From Maricaulis sp963975345 (GTDB lineage: Bacteria > Pseudomonadota > Alphaproteobacteria > Caulobacterales > Maricaulaceae), in NCBI RefSeq assembly GCF_963975345.1, contig NZ_CAXBGE010000006.1:1-64000 (forward strand): a stretch of 64,000 nucleotides of DNA. Reading direction: 5' to 3'. Each line of letters starts with the position of its first letter. The stretch's first letter is position 1. The position numbers and the translations under genes were made by a program. Of this stretch, positions 25,393 through 33,981 are shown one piece after another. Under the pieces are notes generated by a model that saw only the letters and a list, made by a program, of their open reading frames with translations, made no database searches and was not told the DNA's origin.

Positions 25393-25938
25393 CTAACGCG
25401 CGAACCGTGTCCCGGCCCAATGATCGATCGAGACCCGGCCCGGCCCGTATCCAGCGACGAATACCGTCATCACAACCCACAAGGCATGGGTGCCCCACCA
25501 AGCGTCCGGATAGACGAAGAGCTGGATCACCAGTGTCATGCCGAGCAGTGCCAGAGCCGACAAGCGGGTCAGAAGACCCAGGACCAGCAGGATGGGAAAG
25601 GTGAATTCGGCCAAGGTCGCCATCCAGGCGGCCAGCTCGGTCGGGATCAGCGGCAGGGCATAATCGTTCTGGAACAGAACAAGGGTGGACGGTTTCAGGG
25701 TGAGCGGCAATTCGGGCAGGCGCAGGTGTGAGCGTTGCACCGCAAAATCATTGATCATCTCGGTGTAGTTGAACACCCCAACCGTTTGCACCTTGGTCAG
25801 AAGCGAGCGCCAGAACACGCCGGCCAAGGCCAAGCGGGCCAGCAGTTTGAGCGCATCACCGGCGAGATATTGTTGCACGAGGCCAAACAGGCGCTGATGG
25901 GCGTCATGAGCCGTTTTCAGGTGAGCTGCGATGGTCAT
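25393..25938 (-). CDS. DoxX family membrane protein of the bufferin operon
   Basis: A 181-residue DoxX-family protein with about four membrane segments: LKLLARLALAGVFWRSLLTK begins the family signature, followed by LAEFTFPILLVLGLLTRLSAL and LWVVMTVFVAGYGPGRVSID. Its ATG overlaps the bufC stop by 4 nt (ATGA), so it belongs to the bufferin transcription unit. DoxX genes commonly follow bufC in such operons, where a role in redox chemistry of the peptide has been proposed; the sequence does not decide this. Confidence 0.88.
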   Translation of the reverse strand: MTIAAHLKTAHDAHQRLFGLVQQYLAGDALKLLARLALAGVFWRSLLTKVQTVGVFNYTEMINDFAVQRSHLRLPELPLTLKPSTLVLFQNDYALPLIPTELAAWMATLAEFTFPILLVLGLLTRLSALALLGMTLVIQLFVYPDAWWGTHALWVVMTVFVAGYGPGRVSIDHWAGTRFAR

Positions 25939-26690
25939 GGTCGGGATCCTCCAAGGATTGAATTGGCGAGCGCCTCGCCGAACATGGCAGCGGCATCGTG
26001 GGCGTGGTCGATCTTCAGCGCCGCCCCGGCCGCGTCCTGCAGACTCTGCCGGTGCGCCAGAGCGACGAGGAAAGCATGATCGCCGGGCGTCAAAGCGCGA
26101 TGTTGGACCTCGCCGCGATGGCGCCAGACCATGGCAAAGCTGGCTTCCGGCCTGAGCTTAATCTGGATCGGCTCGGCATCGCCGCGATTGCTGCTCCAGA
26201 TCGCATAGGCCGGCCAAGCGGAGGACAACAGGCTGACAGAAGGGTGCAGGCCCGGGGCCAATAACGGCAGGGCTTCCGGTGCCAGCTGCGCGATCTGACC
26301 CGGGTCGAGAAATGGCGCATCAGCGGCGTGATGCGCCTCAAGCCAGGCCCGGTCCAAACGCGCGACATCTCCGAGATAGACCAGCTCCGCTGCCGGTGCG
26401 TAACCGTCGATGAAAGCGGCAAAGCCCTCACCATACTGGCTCATTGAGGGCTGAACCGGCGGGAAGGCCTGCCAATAGGCCTTCGCCAGCGGTGCGAAGA
26501 AATTGGCGCCGACGAGCCGGTCGACGGCCGGATAGGCGGCACGCAGGACTTCGATGACGCCGTGCACAACATTATTCCGGTAAACTGCCATGCGGCGCAG
26601 GCCCGAGGGCGTCGTCAACCAGGGCTCAATCGACGCGGTGTCGCCGCTCGTGATTGCTCCGGCAAAATCGGAATGGAAGCTGTCAGACAA
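25935..26690 (-). CDS. bufC: BufC-type putative DNA-binding domain protein (DUF2063), bufferin maturation partner
   Basis: A 251-residue protein with the DUF2063 N-terminal domain (LRRMAVYRNNVVHGVIEVLR, then AYPAVDRLVGANFFAPLA), which despite its database name acts as the partner protein (RiPP recognition/maturation) of DUF692 oxidases. A TTG at 26690 is chosen as start because AGGAAGG lies 8 nt upstream; another in-frame TTG at 26714 lies ahead of that site. The start overlaps the bufB stop, so translation is coupled. It should bind the BufA precursor and bring it to BufB (family knowledge). Confidence 0.88.
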   Translation of the reverse strand: MSDSFHSDFAGAITSGDTASIEPWLTTPSGLRRMAVYRNNVVHGVIEVLRAAYPAVDRLVGANFFAPLAKAYWQAFPPVQPSMSQYGEGFAAFIDGYAPAAELVYLGDVARLDRAWLEAHHAADAPFLDPGQIAQLAPEALPLLAPGLHPSVSLLSSAWPAYAIWSSNRGDAEPIQIKLRPEASFAMVWRHRGEVQHRALTPGDHAFLVALAHRQSLQDAAGAALKIDHAHDAAAMFGEALANSILGGSRP

Positions 26691-27537
26691 GGGCGCGCCC
26701 TTCCTGCAAGGCAAGGTCGAGAACCTGTTGCGCCCGATTTCGTTCGGCCATCAATTCGCCAAAGGCGGGAATATTATTATCGCGCTCGATCAAAACCGGC
26801 CGTGGCCCGAGGCGGGCGATCACGGCTTCATAGAGGCTCCAGACCGGGTCGGCGATCGGCGCGCCATGGGTGTCGATCAGTAATTCATCGCCCATCTCCG
26901 CATCGGCCTCATGGCCGGCGAGATGGATTTCTCCGACCGCATCGGCCGGAATGGTGTTGAGCCAAGCGATGATGTCGAAGTCGAGATTATGGGCGGTGAC
27001 ATGCAGGTTATTGACATCGAGTAACAGACCGCAGCCGGTGCGACGCACGGTCTCGGCGAGGAAGTCGGCTTCCGGGATCTCCTCGCGCAACGGCAAATAG
27101 CGCGACGGGTTTTCGATCAGCACCTTGCGCCCCAGCGCTGTCTGCATCGCATCGACATGCTCACAGAAATGATCGAGCGCTGCGCGCGTCATCGGGGTGG
27201 GTAGAAGATCATTGAAATAGGTGCCCGAATGCACCGACCAGGCGAGATGTTCCGATATCCGTACCGGTTGATAGCGGTCAATCAGGGTCTTCCAGCGCTG
27301 CAAATGCGCCGGATCGGGTGGCTCCAGCCCGCCGAGCGACAGGCCGATCCCGTGCAGTGAAATCGGTCGCTTGGCCCGGATGGCATCAAGCCAAGCCAGG
27401 CGCGGGCCGCCGGCTGACATGTAGTTCTCGGGGTGAACCTCGAACCACAGGCCAGCCGTCTGGTCATCCAGAGCCGGGCGGAAATGCTCCGGCTTCAGGC
27501 CGAGGCCTGCTGAGGGGGGTGATTCAGGGATGGACAC
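26683..27537 (-). CDS. bufB: BufB-type multinuclear iron-dependent oxidase (DUF692)
   Basis: A 284-residue TIM-barrel enzyme of the DUF692/MNIO family, which uses two or three iron ions to modify cysteines of ribosomal peptides. Family hallmarks in order: GLGLKPEHF at the start, WFEVHPENYM (35-40), SLHGIGLSLGG, ISEHLAWS, LIENPSRYL, LLDVNNLHV (173-180), EIHLAGH (203-209) and IDTHGAPI, with histidine, glutamate, aspartate and asparagine metal ligands. The start is uncertain: GTG 27537 fits the family length and has GAGG 4 nt upstream; the frame is open to 27774, overlapping bufA. It lies between bufA and bufC. Confidence 0.93.
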   Translation of the reverse strand: MSIPESPPSAGLGLKPEHFRPALDDQTAGLWFEVHPENYMSAGGPRLAWLDAIRAKRPISLHGIGLSLGGLEPPDPAHLQRWKTLIDRYQPVRISEHLAWSVHSGTYFNDLLPTPMTRAALDHFCEHVDAMQTALGRKVLIENPSRYLPLREEIPEADFLAETVRRTGCGLLLDVNNLHVTAHNLDFDIIAWLNTIPADAVGEIHLAGHEADAEMGDELLIDTHGAPIADPVWSLYEAVIARLGPRPVLIERDNNIPAFGELMAERNRAQQVLDLALQEGRALV

Positions 27538-27593
27538 GCGGCCTCGCCTCACGATGCGCTGCCGGGGGGACAGCCCATGCATCGAAGTAGGGG

Positions 27594-27884
27594 TTACGGA
27601 CGTTCGACGGCCGTAAGCGAACCATGGCCATACGGCGTCTCGATCGACTCGCAGGTGCCGGCCGGGACAGAGGTCCAGGCATTGCCCTGATAATCGACGG
27701 TCGAGGTGCCGGCGCAAGTTGTACCCGGGCCCGCCGCGCAATCGTTTTCGCCGGCCAGGGCCACGCCGTAGCAATGCTCCATAGCGGTGTCATCGGTTGC
27801 GACATTGGCATTCGCAGCAGCGGCAACGAGCGAGAGGGCAAAGGCCGAGGCGGCGAGTGTGGCAATTTTGCTGTAGGTTTTCAT
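27594..27884 (-). CDS. bufA: BufA-type bufferin precursor peptide (DUF2282)
   Basis: A 96-residue precursor of a bufferin, a secreted RiPP that binds copper. A Sec signal peptide (cleavage probably after ANA, residue 26) is followed by a mature part with four cysteines at 38, 49, 57 and 78 in the family contexts MEHCYGVALAGENDC, TTCAG and PAGTC. In characterised bufferins, cysteines of this type are converted to thiooxazole rings by the DUF692 enzyme. A GGAG site lies ~10 nt before the ATG. First gene of bufA-bufB-bufC-doxX; no ECF sigma factor gene lies beside it. Confidence 0.93.
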   Translation of the reverse strand: MKTYSKIATLAASAFALSLVAAAANANVATDDTAMEHCYGVALAGENDCAAGPGTTCAGTSTVDYQGNAWTSVPAGTCESIETPYGHGSLTAVERP

Positions 27885-28025
27885 GTTGCGTTATCTCCAG
27901 GACAGGGACGGTCTAGGGCTGGGAACAAAAGACCCAACCGATGCCCATGAATCTATCCAGTCCTGACAGGAACACCACTCACGTCATCGCCAAGGCGCTT
28001 CACCAATCCGTTATCCCCGGCGTGA

Positions 28026-28901
28026 TCACTCTGTAAACATGGTCACCCGGCCGGTCTGGGGCCCAAACTCGACAGTCTCATAGGTCGCGGGCTGCGGGCG
28101 TTCCGCCGGGCAGGCTTCGCGGAGTGATGCGCGGGGTGTTGCCAGCCCTTCGGCCGTGTCGGCGGTGCAGATCAGCGTGCTACTGGATGACCGGTCGCCG
28201 CGCTGGGCATACAGGACGTGATTGCCTTGCGGGAAGCCGCGATAGATCACTTCGCAGGTCCCACCGGCAATCTCATTCCAAGCGTCAAATTCGAGCCCAC
28301 CATCGGTCCGCGTGTGGCCAGCGGCGGCTTGCGCCGGCCGGCTGCCATTATTGCAGACCTCCAATTCGTGTACGAAAGCGGCCATGCCGCGCGCATCGGT
28401 TGGCGCACCAGGGCACAGGGCTGCATCGCCGCCGGACAGGCCCTCACAACGCACCTGATAACCGACGCGTCCGAAATTCCGACCGCCGGGCCCACGATGA
28501 TTGGTCGTCTCGACCGGCAGGCGGATGAAGGCACGGGGCTGTTTTTCCGGTGAGCAGGGCGGCGCGGTCGCCAAGGTCAGGGTGGCGGCGGCCGGGACGC
28601 AATAATCGGTTCGCGTTTCGTTGGCCGGCCAAGTCCAGCTGCCCGACATCACATGCAGGTCGAGATCATCGCCGATCACGCCGTTCAGGGCACCATTGAG
28701 ACATTGGCCGGGCGCGATCAGGAACCAGGTGCGCAGCGTGCGCGCCTCCGACGGGGTCGTCCGGTAGGCCGCCGCTGCGGCGACGGCAAATCCGGTCTGG
28801 TTACAGACTTCCAGCAGCACATCGCGCGGCGCTTGCGCCTGTGCCTGCGCCGGGACAGCCAGGCTGAGACCGGCAATAAGGATCAAAATCCAAAACCGCA
28901 T
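28026..28901 (-). CDS. Secreted protein with two DUF1036-like repeats
   Basis: A 291-residue protein with a clear signal peptide (ILILIAGLSLAVPAQAQAQA). The mature part has two similar halves, each opening with a LEVCNQTG / LEVCNNGS motif followed by a glycine-cysteine turn (IAPGQC and IAGGTC), the pattern of DUF1036 domains, whose function is unknown. Cysteines are paired in each half, which fits a disulfide-stabilised periplasmic or secreted protein. It lies 141 bp upstream of bufA on the same strand; whether it belongs to the same regulon is open. Confidence 0.7.
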   Translation of the reverse strand: MRFWILILIAGLSLAVPAQAQAQAPRDVLLEVCNQTGFAVAAAAAYRTTPSEARTLRTWFLIAPGQCLNGALNGVIGDDLDLHVMSGSWTWPANETRTDYCVPAAATLTLATAPPCSPEKQPRAFIRLPVETTNHRGPGGRNFGRVGYQVRCEGLSGGDAALCPGAPTDARGMAAFVHELEVCNNGSRPAQAAAGHTRTDGGLEFDAWNEIAGGTCEVIYRGFPQGNHVLYAQRGDRSSSSTLICTADTAEGLATPRASLREACPAERPQPATYETVEFGPQTGRVTMFTE

Positions 28902-28986
28902 CGCACACTTCCCTTCCGGTCAATCCCTCGCCCCTCCGGCAAATTGCTGGCAATGGCCGGGACCGTCAACCGTATGGTGTAGCTGA

Positions 28987-29382
28987 TCAACCGCCGAGAA
29001 CGACGATGTTCATCAGGCGCCCGGGGATGAAGCTGAGCAGGCCGGGAATCATAAGCGCGCCAAAGAATAGGCCTATCGCCTGACCGCGGTGACGGCTTCG
29101 ATCACCCCGGCGGGCAGCGAGGGTGAGGCGAAAAATCCCAACCAGAGTCAGCGGCACGAAGATGTGCACGAAGGAGAAATTGCCGCCATTGATCTCCCGG
29201 ATGAAGATCGCACTGATCGCGGCCGACGCCATTAGCAATACAAACGTAATGCCGAGGGTGCGGTGAGGCAGGTTGCCCTTTGGGGCGAGCAGCTGGATCG
29301 AGCCAATGAGCAGGGCGCCGATGGCGCTGAAGACATGCAGTTGGATCACGAAGGGGGCAGCGGTAAAGGCGTCGATATTCAT
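28987..29382 (-). CDS. DUF2306-like small membrane protein
   Basis: A 131-residue protein with about four membrane helices: QLHVFSAIGALLIGSIQLL, then a HRTLGITFVLLMA segment typical of DUF2306-like proteins, and VHIFVPLTLVGIFRLTLAA with histidines at membrane edges. ATG 29382 (MNIDAFTAAP) is chosen because GGGAGA lies 5 nt upstream; the frame extends to 29460. The biochemical role is unknown. It is divergent from the membrane-anchored LytTR regulator, which may control it. Confidence 0.8.
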   Translation of the reverse strand: MNIDAFTAAPFVIQLHVFSAIGALLIGSIQLLAPKGNLPHRTLGITFVLLMASAAISAIFIREINGGNFSFVHIFVPLTLVGIFRLTLAARRGDRSRHRGQAIGLFFGALMIPGLLSFIPGRLMNIVVLGG

Positions 29383-29521
29383 GGCGGTCTCCCGGTATGG
29401 TTGAGTTCGGTGAGGCCCAGAAGACCCATTGGCGGCGATGATTGAAGCGCGATTGCGCAAACGGGCTGATGCGCTTCGCGAAATGCGCTAGGTGTTGGTT
29501 CGCGCATCGCGAACGGCCACC

Positions 29522-30253
29522 ATGATCCAGATCGAATCCCTCAAACGCCTGCTGCCAGCCCTGGCCACCGTCCTGGTGATTGGGAGTTTTCTGGCGATCC
29601 TTGGCCCCTATCAGACCCACCAGCTCGGCGTGCCCGGCGTCTGGTTTTACTGGGTCGGGTTGATGGCTCTGGGCTGGGCATCCAATGCGCTGGTTCAGAC
29701 TTTTCTGAGCCGGCTGACCGGCGGCTGGCCACGCTTCGCCCATTATACGCTCGCCTCGCTCTTGATCTCCGTCCCGGTCACGGCCGGCGTCGTCGCAATC
29801 CAGGCCTTGGCCTCACGGCCTTTCACACTGGTCTCCCTGCCGATCGTGTTTTTCTTTGTTTGGGTGATTTCAGCGGCTGTTACGACGCTGGGCTGGCTGT
29901 TGGAGCGACGCAACCCCATGCCGGACACGCCGGCCGTGGGCCGCGCCCTGCTCGACAAACTACCGCCACGCCTGCAGCGCGCGCCCCTGCTGGCACTGCA
30001 GTCGGAAGACCATTATCTGCGTGTCCATACCGGCGCCGGCGATGCTCTGATCCTGATGCGGTTGAGCGATGCAATCGCCGCCGTCACCGCACTCGACGGG
30101 CGCCAGACGCACCGCTCCTGGTGGGTCGCACGTCAGGCCATCGACACAATTGCGCGCGGTGATGGCCGCGCCACTTTGACTTTGAGCAATGGCGTCGAAG
30201 CCCCGGTCAGCCGCAGCCATGCGTCGCATCTGCGCGAGGCTGGCTGGTATTGA
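29522..30253 (+). CDS. Membrane-anchored LytTR-type transcriptional regulator
   Basis: A 243-residue protein with four predicted membrane helices in residues ~8-135 and a C-terminal LytTR DNA-binding domain (~155-243; LLALQSEDHYLRVHT, then THRSWWVARQAI). There is no receiver or kinase domain, so signal sensing is presumably by the membrane part. ATG 29522 (MIQIESLKRL) is chosen over an earlier in-frame start. It is divergent from the DUF2306-like gene, so the two may form a sensor-regulator/membrane-partner set. Confidence 0.87.
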   Translation: MIQIESLKRLLPALATVLVIGSFLAILGPYQTHQLGVPGVWFYWVGLMALGWASNALVQTFLSRLTGGWPRFAHYTLASLLISVPVTAGVVAIQALASRPFTLVSLPIVFFFVWVISAAVTTLGWLLERRNPMPDTPAVGRALLDKLPPRLQRAPLLALQSEDHYLRVHTGAGDALILMRLSDAIAAVTALDGRQTHRSWWVARQAIDTIARGDGRATLTLSNGVEAPVSRSHASHLREAGWY

Positions 30254-30317
30254 CCCGGGCTCGCGCCTCGGCTCACACTCGCCTCATCATGCTTCAGCCC
30301 GCAGGACACCCACACCG

Positions 30318-31085
30318 ATGAAACCGACCATCGACTTCACGCTCAATCCCGATCTCGATGTCGCGAACTTTGCCCGGCTCTACGCGCAACACGGTTTGGT
30401 CCAGATCCCGGATATTCTGACCGAAGAGGCCGCGAGTGCCGTTCATGACATGCTGGCCCGGCAAATTGCCTGGCGGCTCGCCTTTACGGCGCCCAAAGAC
30501 GGACAGGTCGCCAATTACGGTTCGGTGGTGTGTCTCGACCAGGCGGAGCTGCAGGCGCTTGGCCGCGAGGGTGTACAGCGGATGTTGGCCGGTGTGATGG
30601 ATCTGGCGCGCGAGAATATCGGCTTCCTGTATTCGTCCTACCCGATGATCCAAGCCTACACCGAGGGCTGGGATCCAGGCCATCCAATTCACAAGCTGAC
30701 CGAATTCATGAACTCGCCGGCCTTTCTCGATTTCGGACGCCAGGTGATCGGTGCCGCAGCGGTGACCAAGGCCGATTGCCAAGCGACGCTCTATTCGCGG
30801 GGGCATTTTCTGACGCGCCACCGCGATGACGGCATGAATAATGAGCGCCGCGCCGCCTACACGTTCGGCTTCACCCGGAACTGGCAGACGGATTGGGGTG
30901 GCTTGCTGATGTTTCTCGACGACAAACAGGATGTCGAGCGTGCCCTGATGCCGCGCTTCAACATGCTGTCCCTGTTCGACGGCAGCAAAATCCACTCGGT
31001 GAGCCCGATTTCACCCTTCGCCGGTGCCGGCCGCTATCAGATCACCGGCTGGCTGCGCGATGACGAGCCCGCCTTTTTCAGCTGA
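30318..31085 (+). CDS. 2-oxoglutarate/Fe(II)-dependent oxygenase (prolyl hydroxylase-like)
   Basis: A 255-residue oxygenase of the prolyl 4-hydroxylase/2OG-FeII superfamily. The jelly-roll core has the metal pair in LTRHRDDG (HxD), the distal histidine in SKIHSVSPI, and the 2-oxoglutarate arginine in GRYQITGWL. WGGLLMFLDD precedes the distal site as usual. The substrate (protein side chain or small molecule) is unknown. ATG 30318 (MKPTIDFTLN) starts the homology. It lies alone on the plus strand after the LytTR gene. Confidence 0.85.
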   Translation: MKPTIDFTLNPDLDVANFARLYAQHGLVQIPDILTEEAASAVHDMLARQIAWRLAFTAPKDGQVANYGSVVCLDQAELQALGREGVQRMLAGVMDLARENIGFLYSSYPMIQAYTEGWDPGHPIHKLTEFMNSPAFLDFGRQVIGAAAVTKADCQATLYSRGHFLTRHRDDGMNNERRAAYTFGFTRNWQTDWGGLLMFLDDKQDVERALMPRFNMLSLFDGSKIHSVSPISPFAGAGRYQITGWLRDDEPAFFS

Positions 31086-31124
31086 GCGGTCCACGCGACC
31101 GCCTCTTGCTGCGATCGGCGATCT

Positions 31125-31679
31125 CTAGGCGATGCCTGCGATGACGCGTTTGCGATTGTCTTTCCAATCGCCCGCGCTCTGACCCCAAACATCGGCCATG
31201 ATCGTAAAGCCGGGCACTTGGACCTCGCGTCCCATATGCACCGATCCGAGCCGGCCGGCGACGCGCTGGCTGCCGAGATTATCGGCATGAATGAGGTGAA
31301 TAGCGCTGTCCCAACCGAGCGTGTCGAACACATGGTCCATGCACGCCGCCCCGGCCTCGGTCGCATAACCCTTGCCCCAGCTGGCCCGATTGAGCGACCA
31401 ACCGATTTCCGGCTGTGGCCAGCCGTGGGGATACCAGGGACCGATCCGCCCCAGCCATTGCCCGCTGGCCTTTTCGATCACCGAGAAGAAGCCATAGCCA
31501 CGCAATTGCCAGTGGCCGACAATCCCGCACAAACCGCGCCAGGCCAGCGGCGGTTCTTGCACGCCGCCGATAAACCGGGTCGTGACCTCGTCGGCCATCA
31601 GTTCGCAGAGCGGTTCAAAGTCTTCCATTTGCGGCGCGCGCAGCAAGAGTCGTTCGGTTTCGAGGACTGGTGTTTTCAT
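31125..31679 (-). CDS. GNAT family N-acetyltransferase
   Basis: A 184-residue RimJ/RimL-type acetyltransferase: N-terminal LETERLLLRAPQMEDF, central GRIGPWYPHGWPQPEIGWSL, the acetyl-CoA loop WGKGYATEAGAACMDHVF, and NLGSQRVAGRLGS near the C-terminus. ATG 31679 (MKTPVLETERL) is chosen because the family begins there; the frame is open to 31763. The acceptor is unknown. It converges with the oxygenase gene. Confidence 0.88.
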   Translation of the reverse strand: MKTPVLETERLLLRAPQMEDFEPLCELMADEVTTRFIGGVQEPPLAWRGLCGIVGHWQLRGYGFFSVIEKASGQWLGRIGPWYPHGWPQPEIGWSLNRASWGKGYATEAGAACMDHVFDTLGWDSAIHLIHADNLGSQRVAGRLGSVHMGREVQVPGFTIMADVWGQSAGDWKDNRKRVIAGIA

Positions 31680-31838
31680 GCCTCGAAAGCGACACCACGC
31701 TGCCACAAAGGTCAAGTAGAACCAGACAGATGATGCACATCCAGCCTGCAGGGCTGAAGCCACTCGGACTTCGTCGGGCTCTGGCGTGACGATTGCAAGG
31801 ATGACGATACGAACTGGGTTTGGAGAACACCTGCCGCC

Positions 31839-32351
31839 ATGGACGCCAAGAATCGTCCCGGAGTGATACGCCTGCTGATCTACATGCTCGTCGCGGCGAG
31901 TGCGTCGGGCGGCTTTGCAGGCTGGGTGCAGTCGAGCGAAGCAGCCCTGTGGGCTGCGAGCCTGACGATTCCTGACTGGACTCCGACCGGCATGGTCCCG
32001 AACCTGATTTCGATCCTGGTGATGCAGTTGATGGCGATCAGCCTGTGGCTCACCGAGCGCGGTGACGGCAGTTGGCTTCGTTTTGTTGCGGCGATTTTGA
32101 CACTGGGTCTGGTGGCTGGCCTGGCCCTGCAGCTTTGCATCACCTTCGGCGGCCGTGATGTCAGCGCCGGCTTCCTCGCAGCGCTTGCGGTGTGGCTGTA
32201 TGCGCTGCTGACGGTTGCGATTGTCGGGCGTCAGTCCCGGCCGGCTGGCTTGCTGCTATGGCCACTCTTCGCCTGGATCACCTTTGGGGTGGCAGTCAGC
32301 TTTGAAGTGATGCGGTTGAACGATACTTCGTCATTTGTCGGCGGTCTTTGA
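31839..32351 (+). CDS. TspO/MBR-like membrane protein
   Basis: A 170-residue protein with five hydrophobic segments, the number expected of TspO/MBR (tryptophan-rich sensory/translocator) proteins. The loop IPDWTPTG after the first helix resembles the PxWxPP signature of the family but lacks the double proline, and tryptophans are fewer than usual. TspO proteins bind porphyrins or steroids in the membrane; ligand binding here is doubtful. It faces mdh across a shared terminator. Confidence 0.6.
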   Translation: MDAKNRPGVIRLLIYMLVAASASGGFAGWVQSSEAALWAASLTIPDWTPTGMVPNLISILVMQLMAISLWLTERGDGSWLRFVAAILTLGLVAGLALQLCITFGGRDVSAGFLAALAVWLYALLTVAIVGRQSRPAGLLLWPLFAWITFGVAVSFEVMRLNDTSSFVGGL

Positions 32352-32375
32352 AACCAACACTGGATTTGCACACAA

Positions 32376-32410
32376 GAACGGCCGCCGGATCGCTCCGGCG
32401 GCCGTCTTTG
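32376..32410. terminator. Bidirectional terminator between the TspO-like gene and mdh
   Basis: A perfect 10-bp GC stem (GGCCGCCGGA with TCCGGCGGCC, 4-nt loop) lies midway between the convergent stops at 32351 and 32430. It is followed by short T-containing stretches in both directions (GTCTTT on plus, GTTCTT on minus). Confidence 0.75.
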
Positions 32411-32429
32411 AATCAGGTGTTTATCAGGG

Positions 32430-33392
32430 TCAGACCAGAGACGGATCGAGCGCCTTGCAGGCTGCGACCAGGCCTTTGACCGAGTCGACCGAGACGTCGA
32501 ACATCGCCTGTTCTTCAGCATTGAGCTGGATCTCGACCACTTTCTCAACACCACCGGCACCAATCACGACCGGCACGCCGACATACATGTCATCCTGTCC
32601 AAACTGGCCTGTCAGGTGTGCGGCGCAAGGCAGGACGCGTTTCTTGTCGCGCAAGTAAGCGGTCGCCATCTCGATCGCGCTTTCAGCCGGTGCATAGAAA
32701 GCCGAGCCGGTGCCGAGCAGGGCAACGATCTCGCCGCCGCCGCCGCGCGTGCGCTTGACGATTTCTTCCATCTTCGCATCAGTCGACCAGCCCATGGCAA
32801 TCAGGTCGGGAACCGGGATGCCGGCGACCGTCGAATAGCGCAGCAGCGGCACCATGGTATCGCCATGGCCGCCCATCACGAAGGCGGTGACATCTTCGAC
32901 CGAAACCGCAAATTCCTCAGCGAGGAAATGACGGAAGCGGGCGCTGTCGAGCACGCCGGCCATGCCGACGACCTTGTTGTGCGGCAGGCCGGAGAATTGG
33001 CGCAACGCCCAGACCATCGCGTCGAGCGGGTTGGTGATGCAGATCACGAAGGCATTCGGGGCGTGCTTGGCAATGCCTTCGCCGACCGCCTTCATGACTT
33101 TCAGATTGATGCCGAGCAGATCGTCGCGGCTCATGCCTGGCTTGCGCGGTACGCCGGCGGTGACGATGCAGACATCAGCGCCCGCGATCGCGGCGTAATC
33201 ATCGGCGCCAGCCAACTTGCTGTCTTTGCCGAAAACCGGGCTGGCTTCAGCGATGTCGAGGGCCTTGCCCTTGGCGACACCGGCAGCAATGTCGAATAGC
33301 ACGACATCGCCGAGTTCTTCACGTGCGGCGATATGGGCCAAAGTGCCACCGATCATACCGGATCCGATGAGCGCAATCTTGTTACGGGCCAT
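32430..33392 (-). CDS. mdh: Malate dehydrogenase
   Basis: The NAD-dependent enzyme that oxidises malate to oxaloacetate, closing the TCA cycle. The 320-residue product is of the LDH-like type usual in Alphaproteobacteria: NAD fold GSGMIGGTLAHIA, VTAGVPRKPGMSRDDLL, CITNPLDAMV, and the catalytic histidine in MGGHGDTMVPL. ATG 33392 has GAGGAG 8 nt upstream; the frame extends to 33461 without homology. It is transcribed alone here, without sucCD next to it. Confidence 0.97.
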   Translation of the reverse strand: MARNKIALIGSGMIGGTLAHIAAREELGDVVLFDIAAGVAKGKALDIAEASPVFGKDSKLAGADDYAAIAGADVCIVTAGVPRKPGMSRDDLLGINLKVMKAVGEGIAKHAPNAFVICITNPLDAMVWALRQFSGLPHNKVVGMAGVLDSARFRHFLAEEFAVSVEDVTAFVMGGHGDTMVPLLRYSTVAGIPVPDLIAMGWSTDAKMEEIVKRTRGGGGEIVALLGTGSAFYAPAESAIEMATAYLRDKKRVLPCAAHLTGQFGQDDMYVGVPVVIGAGGVEKVVEIQLNAEEQAMFDVSVDSVKGLVAACKALDPSLV

Positions 33393-33511
33393 GGGGAGAG
33401 CTCCTCTTGAGGGAAATGAATTGCTGGCTGGCGGTCTAGCGCCGCGCGCGTCTGCGGGCAAGGGTGCTCAATCGTCACGCCTCTTCGAGCAGGCAGAAAA
33501 CAGCCCGGCGT

Positions 33512-33907
33512 CTAAGCGGCTTGGACGATAGCGGTGAGGATCATCAACATACCCACCACGCCGCCGGTAAAGGCGATTGTGCGCAGGATGGGAACGCCCA
33601 GCCAGTAGAGCGGCATATAGAACACCCGGCTGATCACAAAGATTTGTGCGCCAAGGACGGTCATGGCGGTGTGAACATCGGCGAGTTGCGCGACCATGAT
33701 CACCGGCACGAACATGACTAGGCTTTCGACCTGATTACGCACGGCGCGTTCGCCGCGACCCGCCAGCGTCGATGGTTGTCCGTAATCATCGCGGGGTCCG
33801 AGTTGCCGGGCCGATCCATTATCCGCCGTCCCGACCACGGCCTGAAACCCAATACCCGCTACCAATATCCCGACCGAGGCCAGCACCATCCATAATTCCA
33901 TGACCAT
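33512..33907 (-). CDS. MAPEG family membrane protein
   Basis: A 131-residue protein with four membrane segments and the MAPEG-type polar loop (GRGERAVRNQVESLVMFVPV), the family of membrane-bound glutathione transferases and related proteins. The bacterial members' substrates are mostly unknown. ATG 33907 (MVMELWMVLASVG) has GAGGG 7 nt upstream and is preferred over the frame opening at 33985. It lies 74 bp downstream of a lipoprotein gene on the same strand. Confidence 0.85.
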   Translation of the reverse strand: MVMELWMVLASVGILVAGIGFQAVVGTADNGSARQLGPRDDYGQPSTLAGRGERAVRNQVESLVMFVPVIMVAQLADVHTAMTVLGAQIFVISRVFYMPLYWLGVPILRTIAFTGGVVGMLMILTAIVQAA

Positions 33908-33981
33908 CACTGGACCCTCACTGGAAACATCAAAACGCTCACTGGAGCCGGGATCGGCGCGCCGGAGCGCGCCGCCAGACC

